Part shown: piece after piece, positions 38,446 through 48,331 of the stretch
How the letters are laid out: each line of letters starts with the position of its first letter
Position numbering within the stretch: the first letter of the stretch is position 1
The notes under the pieces: model-generated
The model's input: only the letters and a program-made list of their open reading frames with translations
What the model was told of the DNA's origin: nothing
Databases searched by the model: none
From: Arsenophonus sp046530785
GTDB lineage: Bacteria; Pseudomonadota; Gammaproteobacteria; Enterobacterales; Enterobacteriaceae
Assembly (NCBI GenBank): GCA_046530785.1
Contig: JBHEQT010000009.1
Span: 17,204 to 81,203, forward strand
Direction of reading: 5' to 3'
Length of the DNA: 64,000 bases
Translations under genes and position numbers: made by a program

Positions 38446-40486
38446 ATACCAGATAGAAAATAATAAATTCCTCTTGCTAATTAAAATATAAGATGTTAAT
38501 TTTTCATACCCAATAAAATTATAAAGGTTAATCTGATGATAAAATTTATTCCAACCTTTCTTTTTGAGTATTCATCGTATTCAAAATAATTAAATTAATA
38601 ATTTTGCATATAAATAAACCAAGAACTATTTACTTTTTTTAGTAAGTAGAAAACGGTTCAAAAATTGATCATTAGATAGAGTGATTATAAAATATATATA
38701 CTATACAATTATTTACATAAATAATTATAAGAATACTTTTCACATTATAGTATATTTTATAAAAAATTTTTCAGCTACACAATGGATTTCATAGTCTCTA
38801 TTAATAAAAATAGTTGTATTACTTACAGTAAGTTTATTTTAATTTTCGTTTATGGAATTTTTACAAAATTCTGGTAATTTTATTAGAAAAGTATAGTATC
38901 GCGCTTACTATAGGTATAATCTTTTTTGATATTGGTAAATTTAAAACACTCTCTACAAATTTTGTTGAAAAGATCTATTAATATAGATTAAATGTATAAT
39001 TTTCGTTTTAAATATCTTTAAATTTATTTTTTAGTATATTGATAATGATACTCTGATATTTTCAATGAAACTAGGATAATAGTGGGATGTAAGTTTTTTG
39101 TTCAGATATAAAAATTTTTATTCATCTTAGATCTATGAAATTATCATAAAAAAGAAATTAACAATTTTATTAAATATCCTAAATAAATATATCTATTTAG
39201 GATCTTGGTTAATAATATTCAGCTATCTGAATTAAAACTTTTCTATATATTATTTATTATATAAATCGTTATCGGATGATAAATAGATTTATAAAATTTT
39301 TATTTACTTTTATTAATAACGATGATCTTAATTTTTTTTATTTTGAATATTAAAGGTAATCCCATCTCTATAAAACTGTTAGTTTTCACAAAATTATTTT
39401 CATATTATTTCTATTTTATTTCCATTTTATTAATATTAGATATTAAACCTCGGTAAAAGAAATTATTGTATTTAAAGTTGTTTAATGTTAGAAATCTTTT
39501 CTAATATTTATTAGAGAATATCTTGAAAATATCAACCTCTAAAACAAATTGTGAACTTATTCCGATTTCACTTAAGACGTCCTTTAAAAGATTTCATGAA
39601 TTATCAAAAAAATTGTTTATATTTTAAATAACTCTAGTTAAGGGTATAATATTTTGACAAGAATATAGAGGAGAAGGATAGGAAGATAAAAATCTTACTT
39701 GATTAATATTCACTATTATTTTTTCTTAAAAATATTATCTAATTATATTAACATACTAAAAAAGAATTCAGTTCATTTAGTAAATTTTCAATTTTTAATT
39801 GAACATATAAACTATCCTCAGTAACTTAAATATTTTGTTAAACAAATAAATATGATGTCTTTAATCTATAAAATAGAAGTTATAGATATTAAACGTTAAT
39901 TAGTTTTTAACTAATACATAGATAATAAAATTTCCTCTATCTAGAAGAACCGATAAAAATATTAGTTTGGAACTAAAGGAAAGATCCAAAAATATTATTA
40001 ATTAATTCGTTAATAGACAAACACTAATTATTGTTTTATAGAATTTTTGATATTTTAATACCAATAAAATTTATATTAAATTCTATTGAAATATTAAAAA
40101 ATAAAGATAATCAGTTATTGTAAGATATAAGAGTTTTATTTTAAATTCTATAAATTATATAGTATTAATATATCACTAAATATTAATAACATAGTATTAT
40201 CTCAATATAATTTATTAATTATTTTAATAATTTATTAAATTTTATATATTTAAAATTTTTCTTTGTTATTTAAATATAAAAGAATCCTATTTATATTCTA
40301 TGATACTATTTGTTGATTTAGTTATATCTAAAAAAAATAGCCATATAATAAAAATATATTATTTATATGTTTTTAAATAGGAATTTAAAATTCAATAGTT
40401 TAGAACTATAAAGATAAAAAATTAAAATTAATATTTAATCTAATAAATTTTTAATTAAAAAGATTATTTTGATTATCTTATGATAT

Positions 40487-40524
40487 TTAACTTTTTGTTA
40501 AAAAGTTAACACTTTATTGGTGTT
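40487..40524 (-). terminator. Tandem hairpins downstream of hha
   Basis: On the minus strand, 27 bases after the hha stop, AACAC/GTGTT (40520-40524 with 40508-40512) is followed at once by a 10-bp perfect stem TTAACTTTTT/AAAAAGTTAA (40487-40509). The T-rich first arm of the second hairpin could serve as the U tract of the first. This is a likely transcript end, inferred. Confidence 0.4.
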
Positions 40525-40550
40525 TCATTTTAATTATTTTAATAAAATCA

Positions 40551-40754
40551 TTAACGAACATATCTCCATACTGATGAAGGGATTTTATCATAAAATTTAT
40601 TCATTATAAGCTCTGCTAATCTATGATCTGCCGCAGAATAAAATAATTCAAGTTCTTTTTCAGGTAATTCATACTTGTTCTTTTCAATTATACGCTCCAA
40701 TGTTTTAATAGTCGTATATTTTCTTAAGCGCATGAGATAGTCGATTTTAGTCAT
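40551..40754 (-). CDS. hha: Hha/YmoA family nucleoid-associated modulator
   Basis: Small partner of H-NS that modulates silencing of AT-rich and environmentally regulated genes. It has 67 residues (E. coli Hha 72, with a few more at the N-terminus). Nearly every block is kept: TKIDYLMRLRKYTTIKTLE, RIIEKNKYELPEKELELF, then YSAADHRLAEL and DKIPSSVWRYVR, including the conserved aspartate in YDKIPSSVW used for H-NS contact. AAGGAAA lies 5 bases before the ATG. It is the only gene in 9.7 kb; its E. coli neighbour tomB is gone. Such strong conservation inside a desert argues for selection. Confidence 0.95.
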   Translation of the reverse strand: MTKIDYLMRLRKYTTIKTLERIIEKNKYELPEKELELFYSAADHRLAELIMNKFYDKIPSSVWRYVR

Positions 40755-43194
40755 AATTTCCTTTCTTTAAATTAGAAGTATATAAAAATTAATGTTATTA
40801 ATTATCGATATATAGTTAAAATTTCTTTCTAAATATTTATTTATAATTACTTCTATTAAAACTTTAAAAATATAAATTATCAGAAAATTTATATAATAAA
40901 TATTTTTTAAATATATTAAAAATATTATCCTAATATTTATTATTATAACACTATTATAGCCTAATTTACTATCTTAGTTTAAATTTTCTTAAAAAATATT
41001 TTGTTTTGTACATAAATTTTCTACTTTAATAAATTAAAAATTAATGAATTATTAATATGTATGCTACATATTAATTTCTTAAAGAATCTCTACAGAAAGA
41101 AAGTTTTTTATATTTGAATTTTCTGAATCTTTACCAATAAATATTTATGAAATATTAATCGTTAACTTTAGTAATATAAATATATTATAATTATATTTAT
41201 ATAGTATTGAATAAATTCAAATTAACCTTTTATTAAATATTTAGTTTTTTATTTAAATTACATTTTTACAGATAACCAAATTATTAGTAATAAATCTACT
41301 TGAAAATGAATATCATTTTTTAATTTTTAATTTAAAGTGAAAAGTAAGTTATAAAATAATAAATAGTAGTATGATTAATACAACATAGTATAAAATACTT
41401 GACCATCTTTTTTATCTTTATAAGAGAAGGATAAGAAACAAAAAAAAGAAATAATAAAAAATTAGATAAAAACTGAATAGTTTATGTTTAAAAACATCTT
41501 GTTATTAATGAGATATTTTTTATTTATGAAGAAAAATATTCTGATTATTTTCAATAAAGTTATTATGTCCATAATAATAACGTCATCGATTCTTCTCCTT
41601 GAAGAAAAGGAATTTAGATTTCCAATCTAAATAAAAGAATTATAGTATTTCAAGGAAAGTAATTAATATAGTTCTTCAATATAATTTGAATAATTAGAAA
41701 ATTATATTTATTAGAGATATTAATCTGAATGAAATTAATATTAATCCATATAATTAATTTTTAGTTTAGATTATAAAATTATTTTTTTAAAATTCATACG
41801 AATGAAACGGTAAAATTAAAATTTTTATAAATATTTTTTACCTATTCCTTGTAAAATTTATGAATTTTAAAATTCATGACATTGTTTATCCTAATTAATG
41901 ATTTTATTTTTAATTTTTTCTGTATTATGCATTAAATAATATTAATATAATTATTTCATAAAATATATTGATAAAGATCGAAATTAGTGAATTGTTTTAC
42001 ATTTTTACTAAAATTGATTTTACAAACTTTATTTTTATTTTTTGAAATATTTTAGAATATTTAATAATAAAATTAAATAGCTACTCCTCTCTTATTAGAA
42101 ATACCCTTATTATCTAATTATATTTAAAATATTGGATATAAAATAGAACTGATATTCTTATCAAATTATTTCTTATTATATAATGTTTATTATATGACGA
42201 CGTTCTATTCCAGAATACCCTCATACTAATGATATGCAAATGCATCACTTTTAAAATACCATAGTTTATTTTTTTTTATTATGAAATCCATAATATCATA
42301 ATCTTATTTAGCTATATAATTGAATGTAATAATATATTACCCACCTTTAAGGAATTTACTTTCCAAAGATGATGATTAGATCTCTAAAAATTAAATAGTA
42401 TTTGTAATACTTATTATAGATATGATTATATTTGTTAAGTATAAAAGTATTTAGTTTCTTTCAGAGAAAAAGAATAAATATAGACTATTATAGAATTTCT
42501 TAATTGTTTCTTTTTAAGAAAAAATTTTCTATTAACTGTTTATTATACTCCAACCATATAATAATAATAAAAAAATATGAGAATATGAGATCCATTTAAT
42601 TTTTTGTAAATATGCAGAGGAGATGGCAAATAGAACAATTTTAATTTTATCTTTTAGAAATTTTAAAAAAGATGTTAGTTAAACAAAATAAGATATTAAG
42701 TATTAATCAGTTTTTATTTAAAAATAATTAAAATTTCTCTAATTAATAAGAGTTATCTATTTTAATTATACTTAATAAGAAGAATATTTATTTCTTTTAT
42801 TTTTCAATGATTAGTTAAGTTCAAACTAGCTAGACGTTATAAAATTTCTATTTATAACTTTGATAAATTTAAGTTTTGATAAAAACAATAAAATAAAAAA
42901 GAGTATTTTAAATATCTATTGATGCTGTAACTTATTAGATTAGCAGACTATTATCTTCTATATAAGGAAATTTTTTCATTTATAAATAACGTAATCATAC
43001 TTTTATCACAATATTACAGACAACTCAATATCTATAATAGATATTTATGACTTAATTTTAGATAAGGATCCAGATTATATAATTACAAAAAATTTAAATA
43101 ATATTATTATTGATATAATCATATCATATTGTTTTATTATCAATGTTATTTAAAAGGTTGTTTCTGGCAGAATTAGTAATATCATAATAAATGA

Positions 43195-43213
43195 CCCCCT
43201 CTTTAGAAGGGGG
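43195..43213. repeat. GC-rich hairpin in AT-only surroundings
   Basis: CCCCCT (43195-43200), 7-nt loop, AGGGGG (43208-43213), followed by two more G. It is the most GC-rich spot in the 9.7 kb desert. It may be a relic or working terminator for a minus-strand transcript (TCATTTATT follows on that strand). Confidence 0.5.
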
Positions 43214-43860
43214 GGAATCAAAATTTACACTTAAAAAACCATTATAACGGATTTTATCGTAAAATAATTATTTAATTTATAGTATCTTGAATGAATATCT
43301 AAGAAATTTATCGTTATTAGATACTTTATAACCTTATATTATAATCAATCTATGTATTTGGTTATAATTCTAATCTTAATAAAATTAAATTGATTTGATT
43401 TTTTAGGAAATGAAAAAGTAATAATAATATTATATGAAATTTTTTTACATTAATATTTTAATAATTTTTATTATAGTGTTTTTAATTATGTATTATATTT
43501 ATATATCGAACATATAAGAGATAAAAGTTTAAAATTGAACGAAATTTAATTGAGTAATTATCAATCTCTTATATTGAGAAAAATATCAAATATATTTTTA
43601 AATCAGTTAAAGATTTAACTTTTGTTAAAATTGAAGGAATATATAGAAGAAGTTATATATTTTAGTACTAAAAAGAGATTAAAATTTCATGATAAAGATC
43701 ATGAAGATAATATCAATTGGAATAATAATTGAATTGTTTTGTTAATTTTAATATTTTTTAAGTAAAAACTTAAATCTTAAAAGATTTGAAAATATCAGTT
43801 ATTTTAGTAGATTTTATTTAATTAATTTACTAAACATAATTTAATTAACTTTAAATTAAA

Positions 43861-43894
43861 ATAGAACTTTTTAAATTCATTTAAAAAGTTCTAT
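43861..43894 (+). repeat. 16-bp perfect inverted repeat, 2-nt centre
   Basis: ATAGAACTTTTTAAAT (43861-43876), TC, ATTTAAAAAGTTCTAT (43879-43894), followed by AATATTTTTATTC, so it resembles a plus-strand terminator. No gene lies upstream for 3 kb. Confidence 0.65.
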
Positions 43895-45088
43895 AATATT
43901 TTTATTCGATATTTTATTTTGTTCTCGTTTAATCTCTTAATTTATTCAAATGAAAAATATTTCGAAATTTTAATAACCTTTCCAGGTCAATGTAATTATT
44001 TTTTATTGCATTCTTTCTGGAAAACAACATTTAACTGATATTTATCTAATTCTTTTTCTCGATCATTTATAATTACGATTAAGTATCGTTTATAATCTTA
44101 ATGTTGAATTAAATGTTGATATAGATTAATTGTTTTTTTATTTTATGTTTTCTTTTTTATTTCATAATGATTTATGTTGAAAATTCTCAAAATTATAGTT
44201 TTAAATTGGAAATAATTTTCTTGTAACCCCCTGTTCTAAAATTTGAAATTATAACTATTTTGAAAAATGATTTTTTATCAAAACTTGATATTATAAAAAG
44301 AGGATACGATTAATTTTATTTTTTTAATATTTCGATTTTAATTTTAAGAAAGTTTAGTAATTTTTGTATTTTCATATATTTACTTTATAAATAATAACAT
44401 ATGATCAAAATTTGGATTTACTACAGTAAATATAGATATTGATGATTTACTTATTGCGTTATATAGTACTTTTCATAAATTGAAATATTTTATTATTTTA
44501 TTTATATAATGAAGAATTATCATTCTTAGTATGAAATACTTTATATGAAGATGAGGATTGAAACAATATTTCAGTATCTGATATATAATATTTATCTTTT
44601 TGAAATTATTATATTATTAATGAAATAATTCATCCAATTATCAAAATATAAGTAATATAGTTTTTAAACAAATATAAAATGATAATATTACTAAATTCTT
44701 AGTAAAGAATTCTTCTTATAAGTACTTATTTTTCTAGATGTAAAGTTTTTAAGAATATTTAAAAAAGGAAATTATCGAAAAAATATTACTGAAAAAGTTT
44801 AAGATATAAATTATTCTGATATAAATATAGTAGAAATTGATAAAAATCATACTTTACTTAAACAGAATCTTATTGCTTCTTGATAATTTATTAGATAAAG
44901 ATAAAATAATTGAGATAATAATAAGCTTAATTCGGGGAAATATTTTATTTAAAGCTAATAAATCTTTATTTATTACTTAATTTGAATAAATTTAGATCTA
45001 TATCCAATATTTAAAAATAATAAATTTTTAACTTGTTTAAATTTACTTTCTTAGAGTATTAATAAATGAAAAATTTCATTGAAATTTG

Positions 45089-45118
45089 CTGACTATGTAA
45101 ACAGATCTTTGTTATACT
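45089..45118 (+). promoter_or_regulatory. Possible dnaX promoter
   Basis: CTGACT (45089-45094) and TATACT (45113-45118) are separated by 18 bases and lie 38 bases before the dnaX ATG. The boxes resemble sigma-70 elements, but chance matches are common in DNA this AT-rich. Confidence 0.3.
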
Positions 45119-45156
45119 ATAAATTGTTTACTTAATACTAAATAATAATAAAAATT

Positions 45157-47139
45157 ATGAGCTATAAGGTACTTGCCCGTAAATGGCGTCCACAGATGTT
45201 TTCTAATGTTATTGGTCAAGAACACGTTTTAACCGCGCTGACAAATAGTTTAAAAAGGAAGAGACTCCATCATGCTTATTTATTTTCTGGTACACGTGGT
45301 GTTGGAAAAACAACAATTGCAAGACTATTTGTAAAAGGTCTTAACTGTAAAACAGGAATAACACAAAATCCTTGCAGTAAATGTGATAACTGTCTTGAAA
45401 TAGAGCATGGACGATTTGTTGATTTAATTGAAATTGATGCTGCTTCGAGAACTAAAGTTGAAGATACCCGTGAACTACTAGATAATGTTCAGTATGCACC
45501 AGTAATTGGAAGATTTAAAGTATATTTAATCGATGAAGTCCATATGCTTTCTCGTCATAGCTTCAACGCCTTACTGAAGACGTTAGAAGAGCCTCCAAAA
45601 CATGTAAAATTTTTATTAGCAACAACAGATTCAAAAAAATTACCGATAACGATTTTATCACGTTGCCTTCAATTTCATTTAAAATTAGTAGATGTTGATA
45701 AAATTAGCTCTCAACTTGAACACATTTTAGAAACTGAAAAAATATCGAGCAATAAACGTGTTTGTCAATTAATTGCTAGAGCTGCAAAAGGTAGTTTACG
45801 TGATGCATTAAGTTTAACTGATCAAGCTATTGCCATGGAAGATGGGAATGTATCAGTAGATTCAGTTAGAAAAATGTTAGGAATATTAGATATTGAATAC
45901 CCATTGGCGATTATTGAAGCAATTGTACATTCTGATAGTCAAAAAATGATGTCATTAATAGAAGATGTTCATTTACGTGGAGATGATTGGGAAAACGTAT
46001 TGATTGAAATGTTATCCTTAATTCATCGTATTGCGATGATTCAATTTTTACCTATAGAGATGCAAGATAAAAATACAGAATCTTTAATAGATGAGCGATT
46101 AAGATTTCTTGCAAGTTTGATTATGCCAACGGATTTACAGTACTATTATCAAATCCTATTATTAGGAAGAAAAGACCTTCCTTTTTCTCCGGAAAAACGG
46201 ATAGGGGTTGAGATGACATTATTACGTGCATTAGCATTTCATCCTAAATATATTAATGATGTTGAAATTTCATCGAAAGAGGAATCAGTAAGCCTTACTG
46301 AACTAACTTCTATAGATAATAATATTGATAATCATATCGATAATTCTACTATCTTAAAAGATAAAAAAAAAGTCTTTGATAAAGTAAAACTTTTATCAAA
46401 TAATAAATTCATTGATAAGTCTAGATTGCAATTGTTGAAGGCAAAAGCATTACTAAATAATACTCAAGATAAAATGACCAGAAAAAATCCTAATACAGCT
46501 TTATTAAAGACAAAAACTCGATTAATGATATCTGATATAAAAAACTTACCTATTTTTTCGGTAAAGCACCAGAGATCTATTTTAGATAAATCAAAAGAAA
46601 TTGATAAAATTAAAGATAATAAATTTTATCAATACTTTCTGCCAAATATTTCTAAACAAAAAACAGAGAGAGTAGTAACAAATATTAGCGATATTAAAGA
46701 AAAATTAACATATGAAATGACGTATGAACTTTCTAATAAAATTTCTTTCGAAGCTAGAAAGCGTGATAAATGGTCATCTGAAATTTTTCAGTTAAAAATG
46801 CCAAAATGGATAGAACAAATTGCATTGAACTCTTATAAGAAAGAATTGAGTGAAACAGAAGTCTGTTTACACTTACGATCAATGAAACGGTATTTAAATA
46901 CTGATTTTGCCTATAAAACATTAAAAGAAGTCTTATCTAAGTTATATGCAAAACCTATAAAATTGATGATCATTGAAGATGATAATCTAGATGTTAAAAC
47001 ACCGGTAGAATGGCAGAATATAATTTATGAAGAGAAGTTATTTAATGCTCGTAAATCTATTTTTATGGATAAAAAGATTCATAGTTTATGTAGCCTGTTT
47101 GATGCACAGTTAGATGAAGAAAGTATTCGTCCTATATAA
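45157..47139 (+). CDS. dnaX: DnaX, DNA polymerase III tau (and possibly gamma) subunit
   Basis: Clamp-loader ATPase. Full-length tau also binds the helicase and polymerase core. It has 660 residues (E. coli 643). The AAA+ domain shows MSYKVLARKWRPQMFSNVIG, Walker A FSGTRGVGKTTIAR, four zinc cysteines in CKTGITQNPCSKCDNC and Walker B YLIDEVHML with SRC sensor LSRCLQFHLK. The clamp-loader collar is near 220-365. A low-complexity lysine/asparagine-rich linker follows, and then the tau-specific C-terminus ending LFDAQLDEESIRPI as in E. coli. Codons 403-405 are AAA AAA AAA followed by a hairpin (see the recoding element). ybaB follows 80 bases later. Confidence 0.97.
   Translation: MSYKVLARKWRPQMFSNVIGQEHVLTALTNSLKRKRLHHAYLFSGTRGVGKTTIARLFVKGLNCKTGITQNPCSKCDNCLEIEHGRFVDLIEIDAASRTKVEDTRELLDNVQYAPVIGRFKVYLIDEVHMLSRHSFNALLKTLEEPPKHVKFLLATTDSKKLPITILSRCLQFHLKLVDVDKISSQLEHILETEKISSNKRVCQLIARAAKGSLRDALSLTDQAIAMEDGNVSVDSVRKMLGILDIEYPLAIIEAIVHSDSQKMMSLIEDVHLRGDDWENVLIEMLSLIHRIAMIQFLPIEMQDKNTESLIDERLRFLASLIMPTDLQYYYQILLLGRKDLPFSPEKRIGVEMTLLRALAFHPKYINDVEISSKEESVSLTELTSIDNNIDNHIDNSTILKDKKKVFDKVKLLSNNKFIDKSRLQLLKAKALLNNTQDKMTRKNPNTALLKTKTRLMISDIKNLPIFSVKHQRSILDKSKEIDKIKDNKFYQYFLPNISKQKTERVVTNISDIKEKLTYEMTYELSNKISFEARKRDKWSSEIFQLKMPKWIEQIALNSYKKELSETEVCLHLRSMKRYLNTDFAYKTLKEVLSKLYAKPIKLMIIEDDNLDVKTPVEWQNIIYEEKLFNARKSIFMDKKIHSLCSLFDAQLDEESIRPI
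46363..46400 (+). promoter_or_regulatory. Candidate frameshift/slippage element inside dnaX
   Basis: Nine A residues (46363-46371, codons 403-405) are followed after 3 bases by a hairpin: TTTGATAAA (46375-46383) pairs with TTTATCAAA (46392-46400), plus one inner G-U pair and a 6-nt loop. A -1 ribosomal shift, or one extra A in the mRNA, gives AGT CTT TGA, that is Ser-Leu-stop, and a product of about 407 residues. Loss of one A gives stop five codons on. This mirrors the E. coli dnaX signal (A-rich slippery run, hairpin, early stop) that makes gamma (431 residues). Confidence 0.5.
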
Positions 47140-47219
47140 GCAGAATGTATTATATCTTTAATATAAAATGGTACAATTTTAAAATATATCTTTGTAACAA
47201 ATAGGAAAGAGAAAATATT

Positions 47220-47549
47220 ATGTTTGGTAAAAGTGGGTTAAGTAACATGATGAAACAAGCTCAACAAATGCAAGAAAAAATGCAAAAAATACAAGAAGAG
47301 ATTTCCAATATAGAAGTTATCGGTGAATCTGGTGCTGGTCTTGTTAAAGTAACAGTTAATGGTGCGCATAATTGTCGCAAGATTGAAATCGATCCTAGTT
47401 TAATGGGAGATGATAAATATATGTTAGAAGATCTTATTGCAGCTGCATTTAATGATGCTGTACGTCGTATGGATGATACACAAAAAGAAAAAATGGCCAA
47501 TGTATCTAATGGTATACAAATCCTTTCAGGATTTAAAATGCCATTTTGA
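47220..47549 (+). CDS. ybaB: YbaB/EbfC nucleoid-associated protein
   Basis: Small dimeric DNA-binding protein of the YbaB/EbfC family. The 109 residues are identical in length to E. coli. It begins MFGKSGLSNMMKQAQQMQEKMQKIQEEI, a helix for dimer and DNA contact, followed by GESGAGLVKVTVNGAHNCRKIEIDPSLM and a C-terminal helix ending LSGFKMPF. AGGAAAGAG lies before the ATG. Placed after dnaX as in E. coli, where recR follows; only a doubtful recR trace remains here. Confidence 0.96.
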   Translation: MFGKSGLSNMMKQAQQMQEKMQKIQEEISNIEVIGESGAGLVKVTVNGAHNCRKIEIDPSLMGDDKYMLEDLIAAAFNDAVRRMDDTQKEKMANVSNGIQILSGFKMPF

Positions 47550-48331
47550 TGCAATAAAGTTCCATTTTAAAATCTTTAATGAGGGAGGATTTAGATTCTT
47601 TTCTGTTTTAGAATTAATATTTTGCAATATATAGATATTATTTTCTATAATAACGAAAAAGAATATTACCAAATATATTTTGTTGAGGAATTGATTAACG
47701 AATAATAAGTTGAAAAATTCTCTTATCAGAATTGATGAAGATTTACTAAAAATATTTTTATATTAATCCGAGATATCAAGAAAATGAAAACTATAATTTG
47801 TTAAAAATCGTTAAATTTTTATTAAAAAAGTTTTCTTTTTGTAGATATTTATTTAATAATAACTATTAGTTTTCATATTTTTATAATTAAATACTGATCT
47901 TAATTAGTTTTAGATAATAAATTAAAACTGAGAAATACTAGAAGTAATTTTAAAGATCCAGTCAAAAATTGAAGAGAAGAAGCAATTAATTGTATTAGTA
48001 AGAATATCTGATTATATACTTAATATTTGGTATTTTGAGATTGAATATCTTATACTATTCCTATGTTAGTAGGAAGATTAAAATTATTTATGAAATAACT
48101 TTTATTATATTAAATTATCGAATATCAAATTAATGATTGATATTGTATATATAATATAAATAAAAATATCCAGAACTTAAAAGAATCTCTACTTTTTTAA
48201 AAAAATAATTATATTCGGATGTTAATTACTCTTTTATGAAAAAGCTTGAAATTTTCAATTTATACCCCACCTGAGTTTTTAGAAATATTAAACTAAATAA
48301 AATTATTCTAAATAGAGGTTATTTAATAAGT
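47550..48331 (+). pseudogene. recR: ybaB-htpG gap with possible recR remains
   Basis: 782 bases where E. coli has recR. There is no open frame. Near 47956-48085 I read D-P-x-K, then QLIVLVRISDY (47983 on) and, in another frame, MLVGRL, which resemble RecR DPxR...QICVVESPADIY...VLMGHL in order and roughly in spacing. The match is short and frame-shifted, so the identification is tentative. The end of the stretch holds the htpG heat-shock promoter. Confidence 0.33.
48245..48272 (+). promoter_or_regulatory. Heat-shock (sigma-32 type) promoter of htpG
   Basis: CTTGAA (48245-48250) as -35 and CCCCACCT (48265-48272) as -10, with 14 bases between: a full -35 match and seven of eight positions of CCCCATNT (A is followed by C instead of T). 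It lies 60 bases before the htpG ATG. The CCCC run is striking in DNA this AT-rich. Same architecture as the lon promoter. Confidence 0.78.

Larger units (their letters stand above)
35496..40550. other. Gene desert ppiD-hha
   Basis: About 5.1 kb of very AT-rich DNA with no credible ORF. In E. coli the interval contains many genes (ybaV, queC, mdlAB, glnK, amtB, tesB and others, and the 4.5S RNA gene ffs); I recognise none. It has prominent perfect inverted repeats: the 38-bp palindrome 37567-37604, 38414-38445 (14-bp stem) and 39176-39203 (10-bp stem). A short direct repeat ATATAATCTTA occurs twice near 38070-38105. Confidence 0.7.
40755..45156. other. Gene desert hha-dnaX (acrAB, mscK, priC, apt position in E. 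coli)
   Basis: About 4.4 kb without a supported gene. E. coli has tomB, acrB, acrA, acrR, mscK, priC and apt here, and I could not read remnants of them. It contains tandem hairpins at 41590-41606 and 41612-41632, a GC-rich CCCCCT/AGGGGG hairpin at 43195-43213, and a 16-bp perfect stem at 43861-43894. The end holds a possible dnaX promoter. Confidence 0.7.

Noticed and set aside
35496..45156. Search for the 4.5S RNA gene ffs, which E. coli has in the lon-dnaX interval
   Set aside because: No GGAAGGAAGCAGCC-like core on either strand by eye; the gene must be elsewhere in the genome.
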